Positions 1 through 8,128 are shown, counted from the first letter of the stretch. The stretch: 64,000 bases of DNA from Bradyrhizobium sp. Ce-3 (GCF_022835695.1 NZ_BQUV01000003.1:434001-498000); one strand, 5' to 3'. Notes: generated from the sequence alone by a model not told the origin. Program-made: numbers and translations.

Positions 1-3000
1 ATGGAGCGCAACGGCTTCCCCGAAGAGACCTACTACACGTTCTCCTACAGCCCGATTCCCGATGCCGACGGTCTGCCCGCCGGAATCTTCTGCGCCAACA
101 CCGACGATACGCAGCGCGTCATCAGCGAACGGCAGCTCTCGCTCCTGCGCGAGCTTGCCAGCCGCGCCGCCGAGGCGCGAAGCGTCGGCGGGGCTTGCGA
201 GCGCAGCGCCGCGGCGCTGGCGACCGATCCTCAGGATCTGCCCTTTGCGATGATCTATCTGATCGATCCGCAGGAGCAGGTTGCGCGGCTCGCTGCGACC
301 AGCGGCATTGATCGGCATCATATCGGAGTGAAGCCGCAGCTGGCGCTCGACGGCAGCGAAGCGTGGCCGATCGCCGAGGCCCAGGCGGGCCGTGACGGCG
401 TGCTGGTGCATGACCTGAAAACTCTGTTCGGTCTTGATTTTCCATCCGGCGGCTGGCGCCAGGCGCCGGACCAGGCTGTTGTCCTTCCGGTGCTTGCTGC
501 CGGTGATGCGATCGCCGGCTTTCTGATCGCAGGCCTCAATCCATTCCGGCTCTACGACGAACGCTACATCAGCTTCCTCGGGTTGGTATCGGCGCAGATC
601 GCCGCCGCAATCAACAATGCCCAGGCCTATGAGGATGAACGCCGCCGCGCCGAGGCGCTGGCCGAGATCGATCGCGCCAAGACCACCTTCTTCTCCAATG
701 TCAGCCACGAATTCCGCACGCCGCTCACATTGATGCTGAGCCCGCTCGAGGAACTGATATCCAGGGCGGACGGTCATCTGCCGCAAGAGCAGCGTTCGCT
801 GCTCGACATCGCACATCGCAACGGTCAGCGCCTGCTGAAGCTGGTCAACACGCTGCTGGATTTCGCGCGTATCGAGGCGGGTCGAAGTTCCGCCACATAC
901 GAGCCGGTCGACCTTGTGGCGCTGACGTCCGACCTCGCGTCGAGTTTTCGTTCGACTGTCGAAAAGGCCGGTTTGGGTCTTGTGATCGAGACCGAGCCAC
1001 TCCCGGAGCCCGTCTATGTCGACCGCGACATGTGGGAGAAGATCGTCCTCAATTTGCTCTCGAACGCATTCAAGTTCACATTCGATGGAGAGATTGCGGT
1101 CTCCATCAAGGCCTCGCCGGACGGTGCTGCGGCCGAGATCGTCGTGGGTGACACGGGGACCGGCATTCCGGCGCCAGCGCTGCCGCACATATTCGACCGG
1201 TTTCAGCGCGTCGAGGGCGCGCGCGGCCGCTCCTTCGAGGGAAGCGGTATCGGCCTTGCGCTGGTACGCGAACTGGTGAAGCAGCATGGCGGGCAGATCC
1301 GCGTCGACAGCGAGATCGATCGCGGGACCAGCTTCATTATCGTGTTGCCGTTCGGAACGGAGCATCTTCCGGCCGAGCAGATCAGTGCGGGCAACGCGGC
1401 CGCATCGAGCAGTCTTCGTGCACAGGCCTATCTCGATGAGGCAATGGGATGGCTGCACGGCGGTGGCCCCGACGACCGACCCGATCCCTCGTCATCGGAG
1501 GATCTCGGTTTTGCAGCGCCTGCGGTTGCCGGACGGCGGCAACGCATCCTGCTCGCCGACGACAATTCCGACATGCGCGAATATGTGCGCCGCCTGCTCG
1601 CCCCGCTCTACGATGTCGAGGCGGTCGAAGATGGGCAGGCCGCGCTGGAGGCGGCCTGGCGGCAGCGGCCCGACCTCGTACTGAGCGACATCATGATGCC
1701 GCGCCTTGATGGCATCAGCCTCCTCAATGCGCTGCGCTCCGACCGGGATCTGAAAGGCCTGCCGGTCATCTTCCTGTCGGCACGCGCAGGTGAGGAGGCG
1801 AAGGTCGAGGGCCTGCAGATCGGCGCCGACGATTATCTCGTCAAGCCGTTCAGCGCGAGGGAGCTGCTGGCGCGCGTCGCCGCCAACCTTGAACTGTCTA
1901 CCTCCCGGTCGGAGCGCGCCGTGCGGCTTGAAGAGGAGGCGCACGTCCTCGAGCTCTTGAACAAGGTCGGCAGTGCGGTTGCGGGCGAGCTCAATCTGGA
2001 TCGTGCGGTTCAGATCGTCACCGATGCGGCGACCGAGTTGACCGGCGCATCCTTCGGTTCGTTCTTTTATAATGTGATCAACGACAGGGGCGAGAGCTAC
2101 ATGCTCTATGCCCTGTCTGGTGCGCCGCGCGAGGCGTTCTCGCGATACCCGATGCCGCGCAACACGGCGGTGTTCGCGCCGACCTTCAATGGCGAGGCGA
2201 TCGTGCGGTCCGACGATATCCTGAAAGATCCCCGCTACGGCAAGAACGATCCGCATTACGGGATGCCGAAAGGGCATCTGCCGGTGCGCAGCTATCTCGC
2301 GGCGCCCGTCGTGTCGCGCTCCGGCGAAGTGCTGGGTGGCCTGTTCTTCGGTCATCCCGAGCCGGGCGTCTTCGGCGATCGTGCGGAGCAGCTGATCGCC
2401 GGTATCGCCGCGCAAGCGGCGACAGCGATCGACACCGCGCGGCTATTCCAGGCCGCCGAACGTGAGGTCGCCGAGCGGCGCCGCGCCGAAGCCGCGCTGC
2501 AAGCCCTCAACACGACCCTGGAGCAGCGGGTTGTGGAAGAGGTCCAGGAGCGGACCAAGGCCGAGGAGCAACTGCGACAGATCCAGAAGATGGAGGCCGT
2601 CGGCCAGTTGACCGGCGGCATCGCTCACGACTTCAACAACATGCTGGCGGTGATCATCGCCGGCCTCAATCTGATCCAGCGCAAGCTTGCGAAGGGCGAA
2701 ACCGATGTCGAGCGTTTCGTCGAGGCCGCCGTCGATGGCGCGCAGCGCGCCGCGGGCCTCACCCAGCGCCTGCTTGCCTTCTCGCGTCAGCAGCCGCTCG
2801 CGCCGGTCACGCTTGACGGCAACAAGATGATATCAGGCATGGCCGAGTTGCTGGCGCGCACGCTTGGCGAGACCATCGGTCTTGAAACCGTGCTGGCGGC
2901 CGGCCTGTGGCGAGTTCGCGCCGATTCCGGCCAGCTCGAAAACGCCATCCTCAATCTCTGCGTCAACGCCCGCGATGCGATGCCGGGCGGCGGCAAGCTC

Positions 3001-3375
3001 ACGCTCGAAACCGCCAACAGCTATGTCGACGAGATCGCGGCGAAGGCATATTCGATTCCGCCCGGCCAGTACGTCATGATCGCCGTGGCGGACAACGGCA
3101 GCGGGATGACCGAAGGGGTCATTGCCAAGGCGTTCGATCCCTTCTTCACCACCAAGGGGGTCGGCAAGGGAACTGGCCTCGGCCTCAGCCAGGTCTATGG
3201 CTTCGTGCGCCAGTCTGGTGGCCATGTGAAGATCTACTCGGAAATCGGGGTCGGTACGACCGTCAAGATCTATCTGCCGCGGTACCGCGGCGAAGCAGGC
3301 CCGGACCTTGTCAGGCGTGCGCCGATCGCCTCGTATCGCGGCCACAACAACGAGGTGCCTGGTGGTCGAGGATGA
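1..3375 (+). CDS. Hybrid sensor histidine kinase with two kinase cores (5' end outside the window)
   Basis: A cytoplasmic-looking phosphorelay kinase. In order I read the tail of a PAS-like sensor (about 1-50), a GAF-like domain (60-205), a HisKA core with the phospho-accepting His in [11 protein letters not shown] (H236), an HATPase (345-455, motif GSGIGLALV), a receiver with phospho-Asp in LSDIMMP (D563), a second GAF (650-815), a coiled coil with alternating E, R and Q (815-860), a second HisKA with IAHDFNN (H876) and a second HATPase (965-1100, motif GTGLGLSQV). The reading frame is open from base 1, so the true start lies upstream. The last 25 residues look unnatural: after GHNNEV the frame runs into PGGRG and stops, while the adjacent frame continues as a receiver domain. 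This is probably a frameshift in what was one protein. The signal sensed cannot be told. Confidence 0.85.
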   Translation: MERNGFPEETYYTFSYSPIPDADGLPAGIFCANTDDTQRVISERQLSLLRELASRAAEARSVGGACERSAAALATDPQDLPFAMIYLIDPQEQVARLAATSGIDRHHIGVKPQLALDGSEAWPIAEAQAGRDGVLVHDLKTLFGLDFPSGGWRQAPDQAVVLPVLAAGDAIAGFLIAGLNPFRLYDERYISFLGLVSAQIAAAINNAQAYEDERRRAEALAEIDRAKTTFFSNVSHEFRTPLTLMLSPLEELISRADGHLPQEQRSLLDIAHRNGQRLLKLVNTLLDFARIEAGRSSATYEPVDLVALTSDLASSFRSTVEKAGLGLVIETEPLPEPVYVDRDMWEKIVLNLLSNAFKFTFDGEIAVSIKASPDGAAAEIVVGDTGTGIPAPALPHIFDRFQRVEGARGRSFEGSGIGLALVRELVKQHGGQIRVDSEIDRGTSFIIVLPFGTEHLPAEQISAGNAAASSSLRAQAYLDEAMGWLHGGGPDDRPDPSSSEDLGFAAPAVAGRRQRILLADDNSDMREYVRRLLAPLYDVEAVEDGQAALEAAWRQRPDLVLSDIMMPRLDGISLLNALRSDRDLKGLPVIFLSARAGEEAKVEGLQIGADDYLVKPFSARELLARVAANLELSTSRSERAVRLEEEAHVLELLNKVGSAVAGELNLDRAVQIVTDAATELTGASFGSFFYNVINDRGESYMLYALSGAPREAFSRYPMPRNTAVFAPTFNGEAIVRSDDILKDPRYGKNDPHYGMPKGHLPVRSYLAAPVVSRSGEVLGGLFFGHPEPGVFGDRAEQLIAGIAAQAATAIDTARLFQAAEREVAERRRAEAALQALNTTLEQRVVEEVQERTKAEEQLRQIQKMEAVGQLTGGIAHDFNNMLAVIIAGLNLIQRKLAKGETDVERFVEAAVDGAQRAAGLTQRLLAFSRQQPLAPVTLDGNKMISGMAELLARTLGETIGLETVLAAGLWRVRADSGQLENAILNLCVNARDAMPGGGKLTLETANSYVDEIAAKAYSIPPGQYVMIAVADNGSGMTEGVIAKAFDPFFTTKGVGKGTGLGLSQVYGFVRQSGGHVKIYSEIGVGTTVKIYLPRYRGEAGPDLVRRAPIASYRGHNNEVPGGRG

Positions 3376-3712
3376 GGATCGTGTGCGGGGCGTTTCCGTC
3401 GAGGCACTCCGGGAACTCGGCTACACCGTGGTCAGTGCTGCCAATCCCCTCGAAGCCCTGCAGCTCCTCGACGGCGGGCTTTCGGTGGCGTTGCTGTTCA
3501 CCGATGTGGTGATGCCCAGCATGTCGGGGCACGATCTCGCGGTACGGGCGCGCGAGCGCATCCCGGGCCTCAAGGGGCTCTACACCACCGGCTACACCCG
3601 CAATGCCATCGTCCACAACGGCATCCTCGACCCCGGCACCAATCTGCTGCCGAAGCCGTTTTCGATCGACGAATTGGCGACCAAGGTGCGCGAGGTCCTG
3701 GACGGGATCTAG
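3308..3712 (+). CDS. C-terminal receiver domain, out of frame with the kinase
   Basis: The frame encodes a receiver domain: acidic start [11 protein letters not shown], phospho-Asp in LLFTDVVMPSMSG, the conserved Thr region YTTGYTRN and the Lys in LLPKPFS. It overlaps the kinase 3' end by 68 bases in another frame. The only early start is a TTG at 3308, with no ribosome binding site, and its first 16 or so residues read as kinase linker in the wrong frame. Kinases of this GAF-HisKA-HATPase type commonly end in such a receiver. I therefore infer that this is the last domain of the upstream protein, separated by an indel near 3350-3358. It could instead be a real response regulator translated by coupling, but the start is poor. 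Confidence 0.7.
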   Translation: MSGVRRSPRIAATTTRCLVVEDEDRVRGVSVEALRELGYTVVSAANPLEALQLLDGGLSVALLFTDVVMPSMSGHDLAVRARERIPGLKGLYTTGYTRNAIVHNGILDPGTNLLPKPFSIDELATKVREVLDGI

Positions 3713-3737
3713 CGGGTGGTCCGGCGCTTGCTCGAAT

Positions 3738-4949
3738 CTATTTCCGTGTGACTCGGACCGGCATCGTGCTGAGCGCCCGCAGGCCCGAGCTGTCGCGGAA
3801 CGCCGTGGGGCCTGCGATCTCGAACTGCTTCACGCGGGCCGCGAGCGCTGCGATCACGGCCTCGGCCTCCAGCCGCGCCACCATCTGGCCGACACAGCCG
3901 TGGATGCCGACGCCGAAGCCCATGTGGCCGGACAGCCGTCGCCTGACGTCGAACCGGTCGGCACGTTCCCACCGCGTCTCGTCGCGGTTGGCGGAAGCAA
4001 GCAGCAGCAGCACCTTCTCATGCTTGCCGATCCCGATGCCGGCGATCTCGGTGTCATGCGGCGTGGTGCGGAACACGAACGGCGCCGGTGAGTCGAACCG
4101 CAGCGTCTCGTCGAACGCGGCGCGCGACAGCGACGGATCGGCGGCGAGCAGCGACCATTGCTCGGGATGGCGCGCGAGCGTGTACAGCGCCATGCCGATC
4201 GCGCTGATCGTGGTGTCGAGCCCGGCCGAGAGCAGCGAGCGCACCAGCAATGGCGCTTCCTCCGCGCTGATCTCGCCGGCGTCGGCCGCTTCATAGACCT
4301 GCGCGCCGAAGCTGCCCGGGCGCAGCGCATCGCGCTGGCAGCGCGCCGCGACCCACGGCAACACGCGCGGCGCCTCTCGCATCAGATCGCGGAAATAGTC
4401 GTTCTCGGGCCCGAAGCCCGCGAACACCATCGCGCCATAGGTCAGGAAGTTCTCGCGGCCCTCCTGGTCGATGCCGAGCGCGTCGGGAAACACGCTGACT
4501 GGAAACACCTCCGCGATGTCCCTGATCGCGTCGAACGAGCCGCGCGCGACCAGTCCATCGACCAGCGTTGCGGCCTTCGCCTTGAAATCATCCGCGAGCC
4601 GCCGCATCGCGCCGGGCGAGAGGATCCGCGCCAGCACCGCGCGGGTCCGCGTGTGCAGCGGCGGATCGGCTTCGAGCACGATGCTCGGCGGCCGCCATGG
4701 CTTTTCCTTGAAGTGGTTGGCGAGGCCGGCGCCGCCGGCGTTGCTGAAATTGACATGGTCGCCGAAGATCGCCTTGACCTCGGCAAAGCGCGGCACCGCC
4801 CAGATGTCGTATCTGGTCAGGCGAACCACCGGCGCCGCGGCGCGCAGCTCCGCATAGGTGCCGTAGGGATCGGCCCGCGTCGCCGGGCTGAACGGATCGA
4901 AATCGCTGCGGACAATGTCGCCGGCAAGGGGGCTCGCATGCGCGCTCAT
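3738..4949 (-). CDS. Cytochrome P450, CYP199-like
   Basis: A soluble 403-residue bacterial P450. Seen directly: the heme-ligand loop FGVGIHGCVG with Cys352, the I-helix AGLDTT (242-247) and the ExxR motif ETLR (281-284). The stretch EKPWRPPS...LEADPP (83-97), EAPLLVRSLLSAGLDTT and GPENDYFR strongly resemble, from memory, the CYP199A para-substituted benzoate oxidases of Rhodopseudomonas. In that family an Arg and two Ser residues bind the substrate carboxylate; the equivalents R86, S89 and S238 or S241 are present. Family placement is by recall, and an aromatic carboxylic acid substrate is inference. No ferredoxin or ferredoxin reductase gene is adjacent, so electron partners must be elsewhere. 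A GGGAGG ribosome binding site precedes the ATG. The gene diverges from a TetR regulator across a perfect inverted repeat. Confidence 0.92.
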   Translation of the reverse strand: MSAHASPLAGDIVRSDFDPFSPATRADPYGTYAELRAAAPVVRLTRYDIWAVPRFAEVKAIFGDHVNFSNAGGAGLANHFKEKPWRPPSIVLEADPPLHTRTRAVLARILSPGAMRRLADDFKAKAATLVDGLVARGSFDAIRDIAEVFPVSVFPDALGIDQEGRENFLTYGAMVFAGFGPENDYFRDLMREAPRVLPWVAARCQRDALRPGSFGAQVYEAADAGEISAEEAPLLVRSLLSAGLDTTISAIGMALYTLARHPEQWSLLAADPSLSRAAFDETLRFDSPAPFVFRTTPHDTEIAGIGIGKHEKVLLLLASANRDETRWERADRFDVRRRLSGHMGFGVGIHGCVGQMVARLEAEAVIAALAARVKQFEIAGPTAFRDSSGLRALSTMPVRVTRK

Positions 4950-4968
4950 GGCATCCTCCCGTCTTGTG

Positions 4969-5000
4969 ATCAGTTAATTGACCATAGTCAATTAACTGAT
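4969..5000. promoter_or_regulatory. Operator-like palindrome between P450 and TetR genes
   Basis: A perfect inverted repeat: left arm atcagttaattgac (4969-4982), spacer cata, right arm gtcaattaactgat (4987-5000). It lies 20 bases upstream of the P450 ATG and in front of the divergent TetR gene, and it is AT-rich in otherwise GC-rich DNA. Its size and place fit a TetR-family operator controlling both genes. Binding by the neighbouring regulator is inference. Confidence 0.75.
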
Positions 5001-5050
5001 GTATGGCAAGGGCGCCCCGTTGCGATTCCATCGGAACGGAAAAGGCTCTA

Positions 5051-5105
5051 GGAGACGGCCAAGAGACGGCCAAGAGACGGTCAGGAGACGGCCAAGGGAC
5101 GGCAA
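5051..5105 (+). repeat. Five tandem 11-base units before the TetR start
   Basis: Five imperfect 11-base units (consensus agagacggcca) run head to tail directly up to the ATG at 5105. The unit length is not a multiple of three, so the array would shift frame with each copy change. That argues it is untranslated leader and that the TetR gene starts at 5105 rather than at the in-frame ATG at 5003. Confidence 0.8.
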
Positions 5106-5830
5106 TGTCGATCGAGGAGCGGGCCAGCAAGGGGGCGCGGCGCTTTCAGCGCAGGGCGCGCCAGGACGCCGACAAGGAGGCGCTGAAGGCGCTGATCCTC
5201 GCGACCGCGCGCAAGGAGTTCGCCGCCGGCACGCTCGAGACCGTCTCGATCCAGAAGATCGCCGACGCGATCGGCTACTCCAAGGGCACCGTCCTCAAAT
5301 ACTACCCGACCAAGCTGTTGCTGCTGCTCGCCGTGAAGCAGCAGAATCTCGAGGCGGTTGCCGAGCGGCTCGAACGGGTCCGCGCCCAGACCGCCGACAG
5401 CGAGCAGCGGCTGCGGCGCGTTATGGAGACCTATCTCGATTACTGGGCCGACAACCCCGATCACTTCCGTTCGCTGTTCTCGATGTCGGGCACGGTCGAG
5501 GACCGGCGGTTTCCCGACGGCGTCTATTTCGGCGAGACCGAGATCGCGCGCCGCAGCTACGAGCTGTTCGTGATCTCGGTGCGGGAATATCTCGCGGCGC
5601 ATGGCGCCCAGCCAGCGCCGGGCCTGCCGCAGCGGCTGGCGACCGCGCTGCTTGCGGCAACCCATGGCGTGGTCGCGCTGACGCTCGGCACGCCGACCAT
5701 GAAGCTGCCCGACATGCGCGGCACCGGGCGCCTCTTGATCGCAAGCCTGATCGATGCCTGGACCGGCAGGCTTGCCGTCGCACGGAAAAGCGAGAGTTGG
5801 CCAAGGATCACGATCGGGACCTTTGCCTGA
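5105..5830 (+). CDS. TetR/AcrR family transcriptional regulator
   Basis: A 241-residue DNA-binding regulator. The N-terminal helix-turn-helix is visible at about residues 46-70 (SIQKIADAIGYSKGTVLKYY), after a basic leader. The rest is an all-helical ligand-binding and dimerisation domain. I chose ATG 5105 because AAGGGA lies six bases upstream and because the 102 bases before it contain an 11-base tandem repeat that is unlikely to be coding; ATG 5003 is the alternative and would add 34 residues. The gene is divergent from the P450 gene and shares a 28-base-arm palindrome with it, so local control of the P450 by an aromatic ligand is a reasonable inference. No ligand can be read from the sequence. 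Confidence 0.88.
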   Translation: MSIEERASKGARRFQRRARQDADKEALKALILATARKEFAAGTLETVSIQKIADAIGYSKGTVLKYYPTKLLLLLAVKQQNLEAVAERLERVRAQTADSEQRLRRVMETYLDYWADNPDHFRSLFSMSGTVEDRRFPDGVYFGETEIARRSYELFVISVREYLAAHGAQPAPGLPQRLATALLAATHGVVALTLGTPTMKLPDMRGTGRLLIASLIDAWTGRLAVARKSESWPRITIGTFA

Positions 5831-5893
5831 CAGGCGATGCGGCATGCACGCCGCGCTGTGGAATCGCGCGCCGCCGCCTGCTAAGCGCGGCCG

Positions 5894-6775
5894 ATGGAAC
5901 CGACGCAACGCGATCGAACGATCGGCTTTCTCTGCCTGGTGGTGACGGCGTTCGGCTGGGCCCTGAACTGGCCGCTGATGAAGCTGTTGCTGCAGCAATG
6001 GCCACCGCTGTTCGCCCGCGGCCTTGCCGGCACCTGCGCCGCGGTGATCCTGGGCAGCCTCGCGCTGGCCCGCGGGCAATCGCTTGCCGTTCCGCGCGAA
6101 GCTATCCCGCGGCTGCTGTTCGCCTCCTTCACCAATGTCTTCGCCTGGATGGGTTTCGGCACCATCGCGATGAAATTCGTCACGGTCGGCGAGGGCGCGC
6201 TGCTCGCCTACACGATGCCGATCTGGGCGATGCTGTTCGCCTGGCCGGTGCTGCACAGCCGACCGACATTGCGCGACCTTGCGGCGCTGGCGCTCGGCGT
6301 CGCCGGCGTCGCGCTGCTGCTTGGCGGAGGCGGCTTTGCGTTCAGCGCCGACAAGCTCACCGGCATCGCGCTGGCGCTCGCCTGCGCCATCCTGTTCGCG
6401 CTCGGCAACGTGCTGAATCGCAAGCCGCTGCCGATGCCGCCGCTCGCGGTGGTCGCCTGGCAGGTCGGCATCGGCTGTCTCGTGATGCTGCTGCTCGGCA
6501 TCCTGTTCGAGCATCCGAACTATGCCGCGATCACGCCGTACGGCCTTGCCTGCTTCGCCTACATGACGCTGATGCCGATGGGGATCTGCTATCTCACCTG
6601 GTTCGAGACGCTGCGCCGCCTGCCGCCGACATCGGCATCAACGGGGATGCTGCTGGTGCCGGTGATCGGCGTGGTCTCGGCCGCGATCATCCTCGGCGAG
6701 CCCGTGGGGCTGCGCGAGATCGGCGCCATGGCGCTGACGCTCGGCGGCGTGACGCTGGCGCTGCAGCGGGGCTGA
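5894..6775 (+). CDS. DMT superfamily transporter (two EamA domains)
   Basis: A 293-residue inner-membrane protein with about ten hydrophobic helices in two repeated EamA halves. The first half begins FLCLVVTAFGWALNWPLMKL, and the second half ends in PVIGVVSAAIILGEPVGLREIG, the usual GE-P motif near the last helix. This family exports amino acids, drugs or metabolites by secondary transport; the substrate cannot be inferred. It follows the TetR gene by 63 bases on the same strand, so co-transcription is possible. A second member of the family lies at 10129. Confidence 0.85.
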   Translation: MEPTQRDRTIGFLCLVVTAFGWALNWPLMKLLLQQWPPLFARGLAGTCAAVILGSLALARGQSLAVPREAIPRLLFASFTNVFAWMGFGTIAMKFVTVGEGALLAYTMPIWAMLFAWPVLHSRPTLRDLAALALGVAGVALLLGGGGFAFSADKLTGIALALACAILFALGNVLNRKPLPMPPLAVVAWQVGIGCLVMLLLGILFEHPNYAAITPYGLACFAYMTLMPMGICYLTWFETLRRLPPTSASTGMLLVPVIGVVSAAIILGEPVGLREIGAMALTLGGVTLALQRG

Positions 6776-6787
6776 GCGGCGGCCGCA

Positions 6788-6812
6788 GGAACGGACCTTC
6801 GCAAGACACGTT
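6788..6812 (+). promoter_or_regulatory. EcfG-type stress promoter
   Basis: GGAAC (6788-6792), 16 bases, then CGTT (6809-6812). This matches the consensus known for the alphaproteobacterial general stress sigma factor EcfG. It ends 22 bases before the ATG of the 46-residue membrane protein. Confidence 0.75.
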
Positions 6813-6834
6813 CTCCCCAAAAGGGAGCTTGGTC

Positions 6835-6975
6835 ATGCGCAAGGCGATCGCGCGGCTCGATGCCGAGCAGAAGGCGCAATTGCTTTATCTCGCGGATCTC
6901 GGCACGGCGATGTTCACGTCGGCGCTCGTGGTCTGCACCCTGAAGGCGGTCGTGGACCTCGTCGTCGGCGGCTGA
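6835..6975 (+). CDS. Small membrane protein, stress-promoter controlled
   Basis: A 46-residue protein: a charged N-terminal helix (RKAIARLDAEQKAQL) followed by one strongly hydrophobic segment from about residue 17 to the end. AGGGAG lies eight bases before the ATG. A perfect EcfG-type promoter sits immediately upstream, so the gene is very likely real despite its size. I do not recognise the family. The pattern (amphipathic start, single helix, no conserved catalytic residue) fits a small envelope-stress or regulator-binding membrane peptide, but that is inference. Confidence 0.7.
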   Translation: MRKAIARLDAEQKAQLLYLADLGTAMFTSALVVCTLKAVVDLVVGG

Positions 6976-7000
6976 GCCGCCACATCAGCGCCAATGCGCG

Positions 7001-7243
7001 CTACTCCTCTTGCGGCGCGTCCCCTTGGGTGTGCCCATCGGGCCCCCGGTTGAACACCCCATACTCGCTCGACTTCACCCCGGCGCCTCCGTCGATGCCG
7101 TTGCCGGCCAGGCCGAGCTTGAGCAACTCGCGAACCGCCGCGGCGCGGGTCGGCATCCGGTGCTTGAATCGGAAATCGTCGAGGGCAGCCAATTCCTCGG
7201 GAGACAACATGACTTGAAGACGTTCAGCGCGAAGCTCATTCAT
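7001..7243 (-). CDS. Ribbon-helix-helix-like small protein
   Basis: An 80-residue protein. Residues 6-50 (AERLQVMLSPEELAALDDFR, then KHRMPTRAAAVRELLKLGL) match the shape of a ribbon-helix-helix DNA-binding domain, with a short beta strand followed by two helices. A Gly-rich acidic tail follows. I chose ATG 7243; an in-frame GTG at 7309 is less likely because a promoter-like element and an inverted repeat fall between. It may be a small repressor or an antitoxin without a toxin, since no toxin gene adjoins it. The 5' region is AT-rich. An EcfG-like site with one mismatch (GGAAC-N16-TGTT, 7307-7283, minus strand) lies upstream. Confidence 0.72.
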   Translation of the reverse strand: MNELRAERLQVMLSPEELAALDDFRFKHRMPTRAAAVRELLKLGLAGNGIDGGAGVKSSEYGVFNRGPDGHTQGDAPQEE

Positions 7244-7266
7244 CGCAAACCGCCCAGAATTAGTTA

Positions 7267-7285
7267 GTTGAGTAATTTCCTCAAC
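7267..7285. promoter_or_regulatory. Inverted repeat upstream of the ribbon-helix-helix gene
   Basis: gttgag (7267-7272), seven-base spacer, ctcaac (7280-7285). It lies 24 bases before the ATG of the putative DNA-binding protein and would overlap the transcription start of the EcfG-like site, so autoregulation is plausible. The arms are only six bases, so chance is possible. Confidence 0.4.
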
Positions 7286-7377
7286 AAACCAAGTTGCGTT
7301 GGGTTCCACAGACTCAGATAAAAACGCCGATTGAGTAGATTAATCAAATAAAATCAATATGTTAGATAGAAATTTGG

Positions 7378-7402
7378 GGAACGATCCGCCGACCTCCCCG
7401 TT
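7378..7402 (+). promoter_or_regulatory. EcfG-type stress promoter
   Basis: GGAAC (7378-7382), 16 bases, CGTT (7399-7402): a full match to the general-stress sigma consensus, 24 bases before the ATG at 7427. It supports the reality of the two small overlapping genes downstream. Confidence 0.75.
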
Positions 7403-7426
7403 GTCTGACGGGAGTGATGTGATGCC

Positions 7427-7603
7427 ATGACCAACCACGTCAAGCTGCCCCGAAAATTATCCGAGGAGCCGGAAGCCCCAACGCCGCGGCGTCCGAGCCA
7501 TGCACAGGTCATCGATCAACTGGACCGCTGGGCCAATAGTCCCGGTCTGCAACCGCCAAGGATGAGTGATGGAGAGGATGATTCGGAAGCGGAAGCGATC
7601 TGA
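7427..7603 (+). CDS. Small hydrophilic protein (58 aa)
   Basis: This short frame encodes a 58-residue hydrophilic, proline- and acid-rich protein with a helical core (HAQVIDQLDRWANSP) and an acidic tail ending DDSEAEAI. It has no membrane segment, Cys or His cluster. It starts 24 bases after a perfect EcfG-type promoter and overlaps the start of the next gene in another frame, which suggests translational coupling. I do not recognise the family. Support is the promoter, codon-like third-position GC bias and position; there is no homology evidence. Confidence 0.6.
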   Translation: MTNHVKLPRKLSEEPEAPTPRRPSHAQVIDQLDRWANSPGLQPPRMSDGEDDSEAEAI

Positions 7604-7763
7604 GCCCCACACCTTCGAGCAGCGCCTCGAGGAACACCGGGTACGGCTCGAGAGCCAGCTCGAGGAACTGCCGCGCGGCGCCAAGCGTGAACAGATCGCC
7701 GCGCGGATCGAGCAGCTGCGGACCGCGGTCGAGCTGAACGCGATGCTGTCGATGCACGAGTGA
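7569..7763 (+). CDS. Small coiled-coil-like protein (64 aa)
   Basis: A 64-residue, highly charged, helical protein: basic start (MERMIRKRKR), then heptad-like TFEQRLEEHRVRLESQLEEL and EQIAARIEQLRTAVELNAML. It looks like an oligomerising helix pair. The ATG at 7569 follows AAGG and overlaps the end of the 58-residue gene; GTG 7566 and ATG 7578 are alternative starts. Both genes would be read from the EcfG-type promoter at 7378. The function is unknown; similar short hypothetical proteins are common in Bradyrhizobium, as far as I recall. Confidence 0.68.
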   Translation: MERMIRKRKRSEPHTFEQRLEEHRVRLESQLEELPRGAKREQIAARIEQLRTAVELNAMLSMHE

Positions 7764-7824
7764 CGACAACACCGGCGCGGCGGGACACCACTTGCTCCCG
7801 CCGCGCCGCTCGCCTACCATTCCC

Positions 7825-7880
7825 GCGTTGATGGGGATGGAGTCCCCCGATAACCGCCGCAAGGCTGATGACTCCTACCG
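7825..7880 (+). ncRNA. Fluoride riboswitch (crcB RNA motif)
   Basis: The RNA carries the conserved blocks of the crcB motif in order: gggatgg (7834-7840), agtccccc, gataaccgcc (7849-7858), then ggctgatgactcctac (7863-7878). The motif binds fluoride and switches on fluoride-export genes. It lies 245 bases upstream of crcB, which confirms the assignment. Immediately after it, ctcctaccg (7872-7880) can pair with cggtaggag (7894-7902), a nine-base stem that competes with the 3' edge of the aptamer and is probably the expression platform. There is no T-run after it, so control may be at translation or by another route. Confidence 0.9.
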
Positions 7881-7954
7881 GGCGCGACAGCGTCGGTAGG
7901 AGCATGCGCCACCGCCGATCCGCTGTGTGCCCCGCGAACGAGAAGGGGCAGAGC

Positions 7955-8128
7955 ATGACGGGTCTTCCCGGGTCACTCTCAATCGCATTGTCGCTGGTCG
8001 GGTCGATCTGGCTCGTCGGTGTGGTCGCCCTGCTGGTCGACGCGCCGGGCGAGCTGGTCGCCGCGACCTTTGTGGTTGGGCTCGTGACAGGCATCGCCGA
8101 GTGGCGAGGCGGAAGGGTGAAGCATTGA
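7955..8128 (+). CDS. Small two-helix membrane protein between the riboswitch and crcB
   Basis: A 57-residue protein with two hydrophobic segments (about 9-29 and 33-50), a short polar loop (DAPGE) and a basic tail (EWRGGRVKH). ATG 7955 has AAGGGG upstream; an in-frame ATG at 7904 would add 17 polar residues. Its TGA overlaps the TTG start of crcB, so the two are probably translationally coupled and both answer to the fluoride riboswitch. I do not recognise the family. A role in fluoride export or membrane stress is inference from position only. Confidence 0.68.
   Translation: MTGLPGSLSIALSLVGSIWLVGVVALLVDAPGELVAATFVVGLVTGIAEWRGGRVKH

Noticed and set aside
5003-5104. N-terminal extension of the TetR protein
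   Set aside because: The 11-base tandem units break any constraint on frame, and a better ribosome binding site lies at 5105.
4999-6975. 658-residue frame overlapping the TetR and DMT genes
   Set aside because: It covers two real genes in another frame; its Arg/Ala/Gly-rich composition is a shadow.
7904-7954. Earlier ATG for the small membrane protein before crcB
   Set aside because: Its purine block is only one base from the ATG and is buried in the expression-platform stem; kept only as an alternative.
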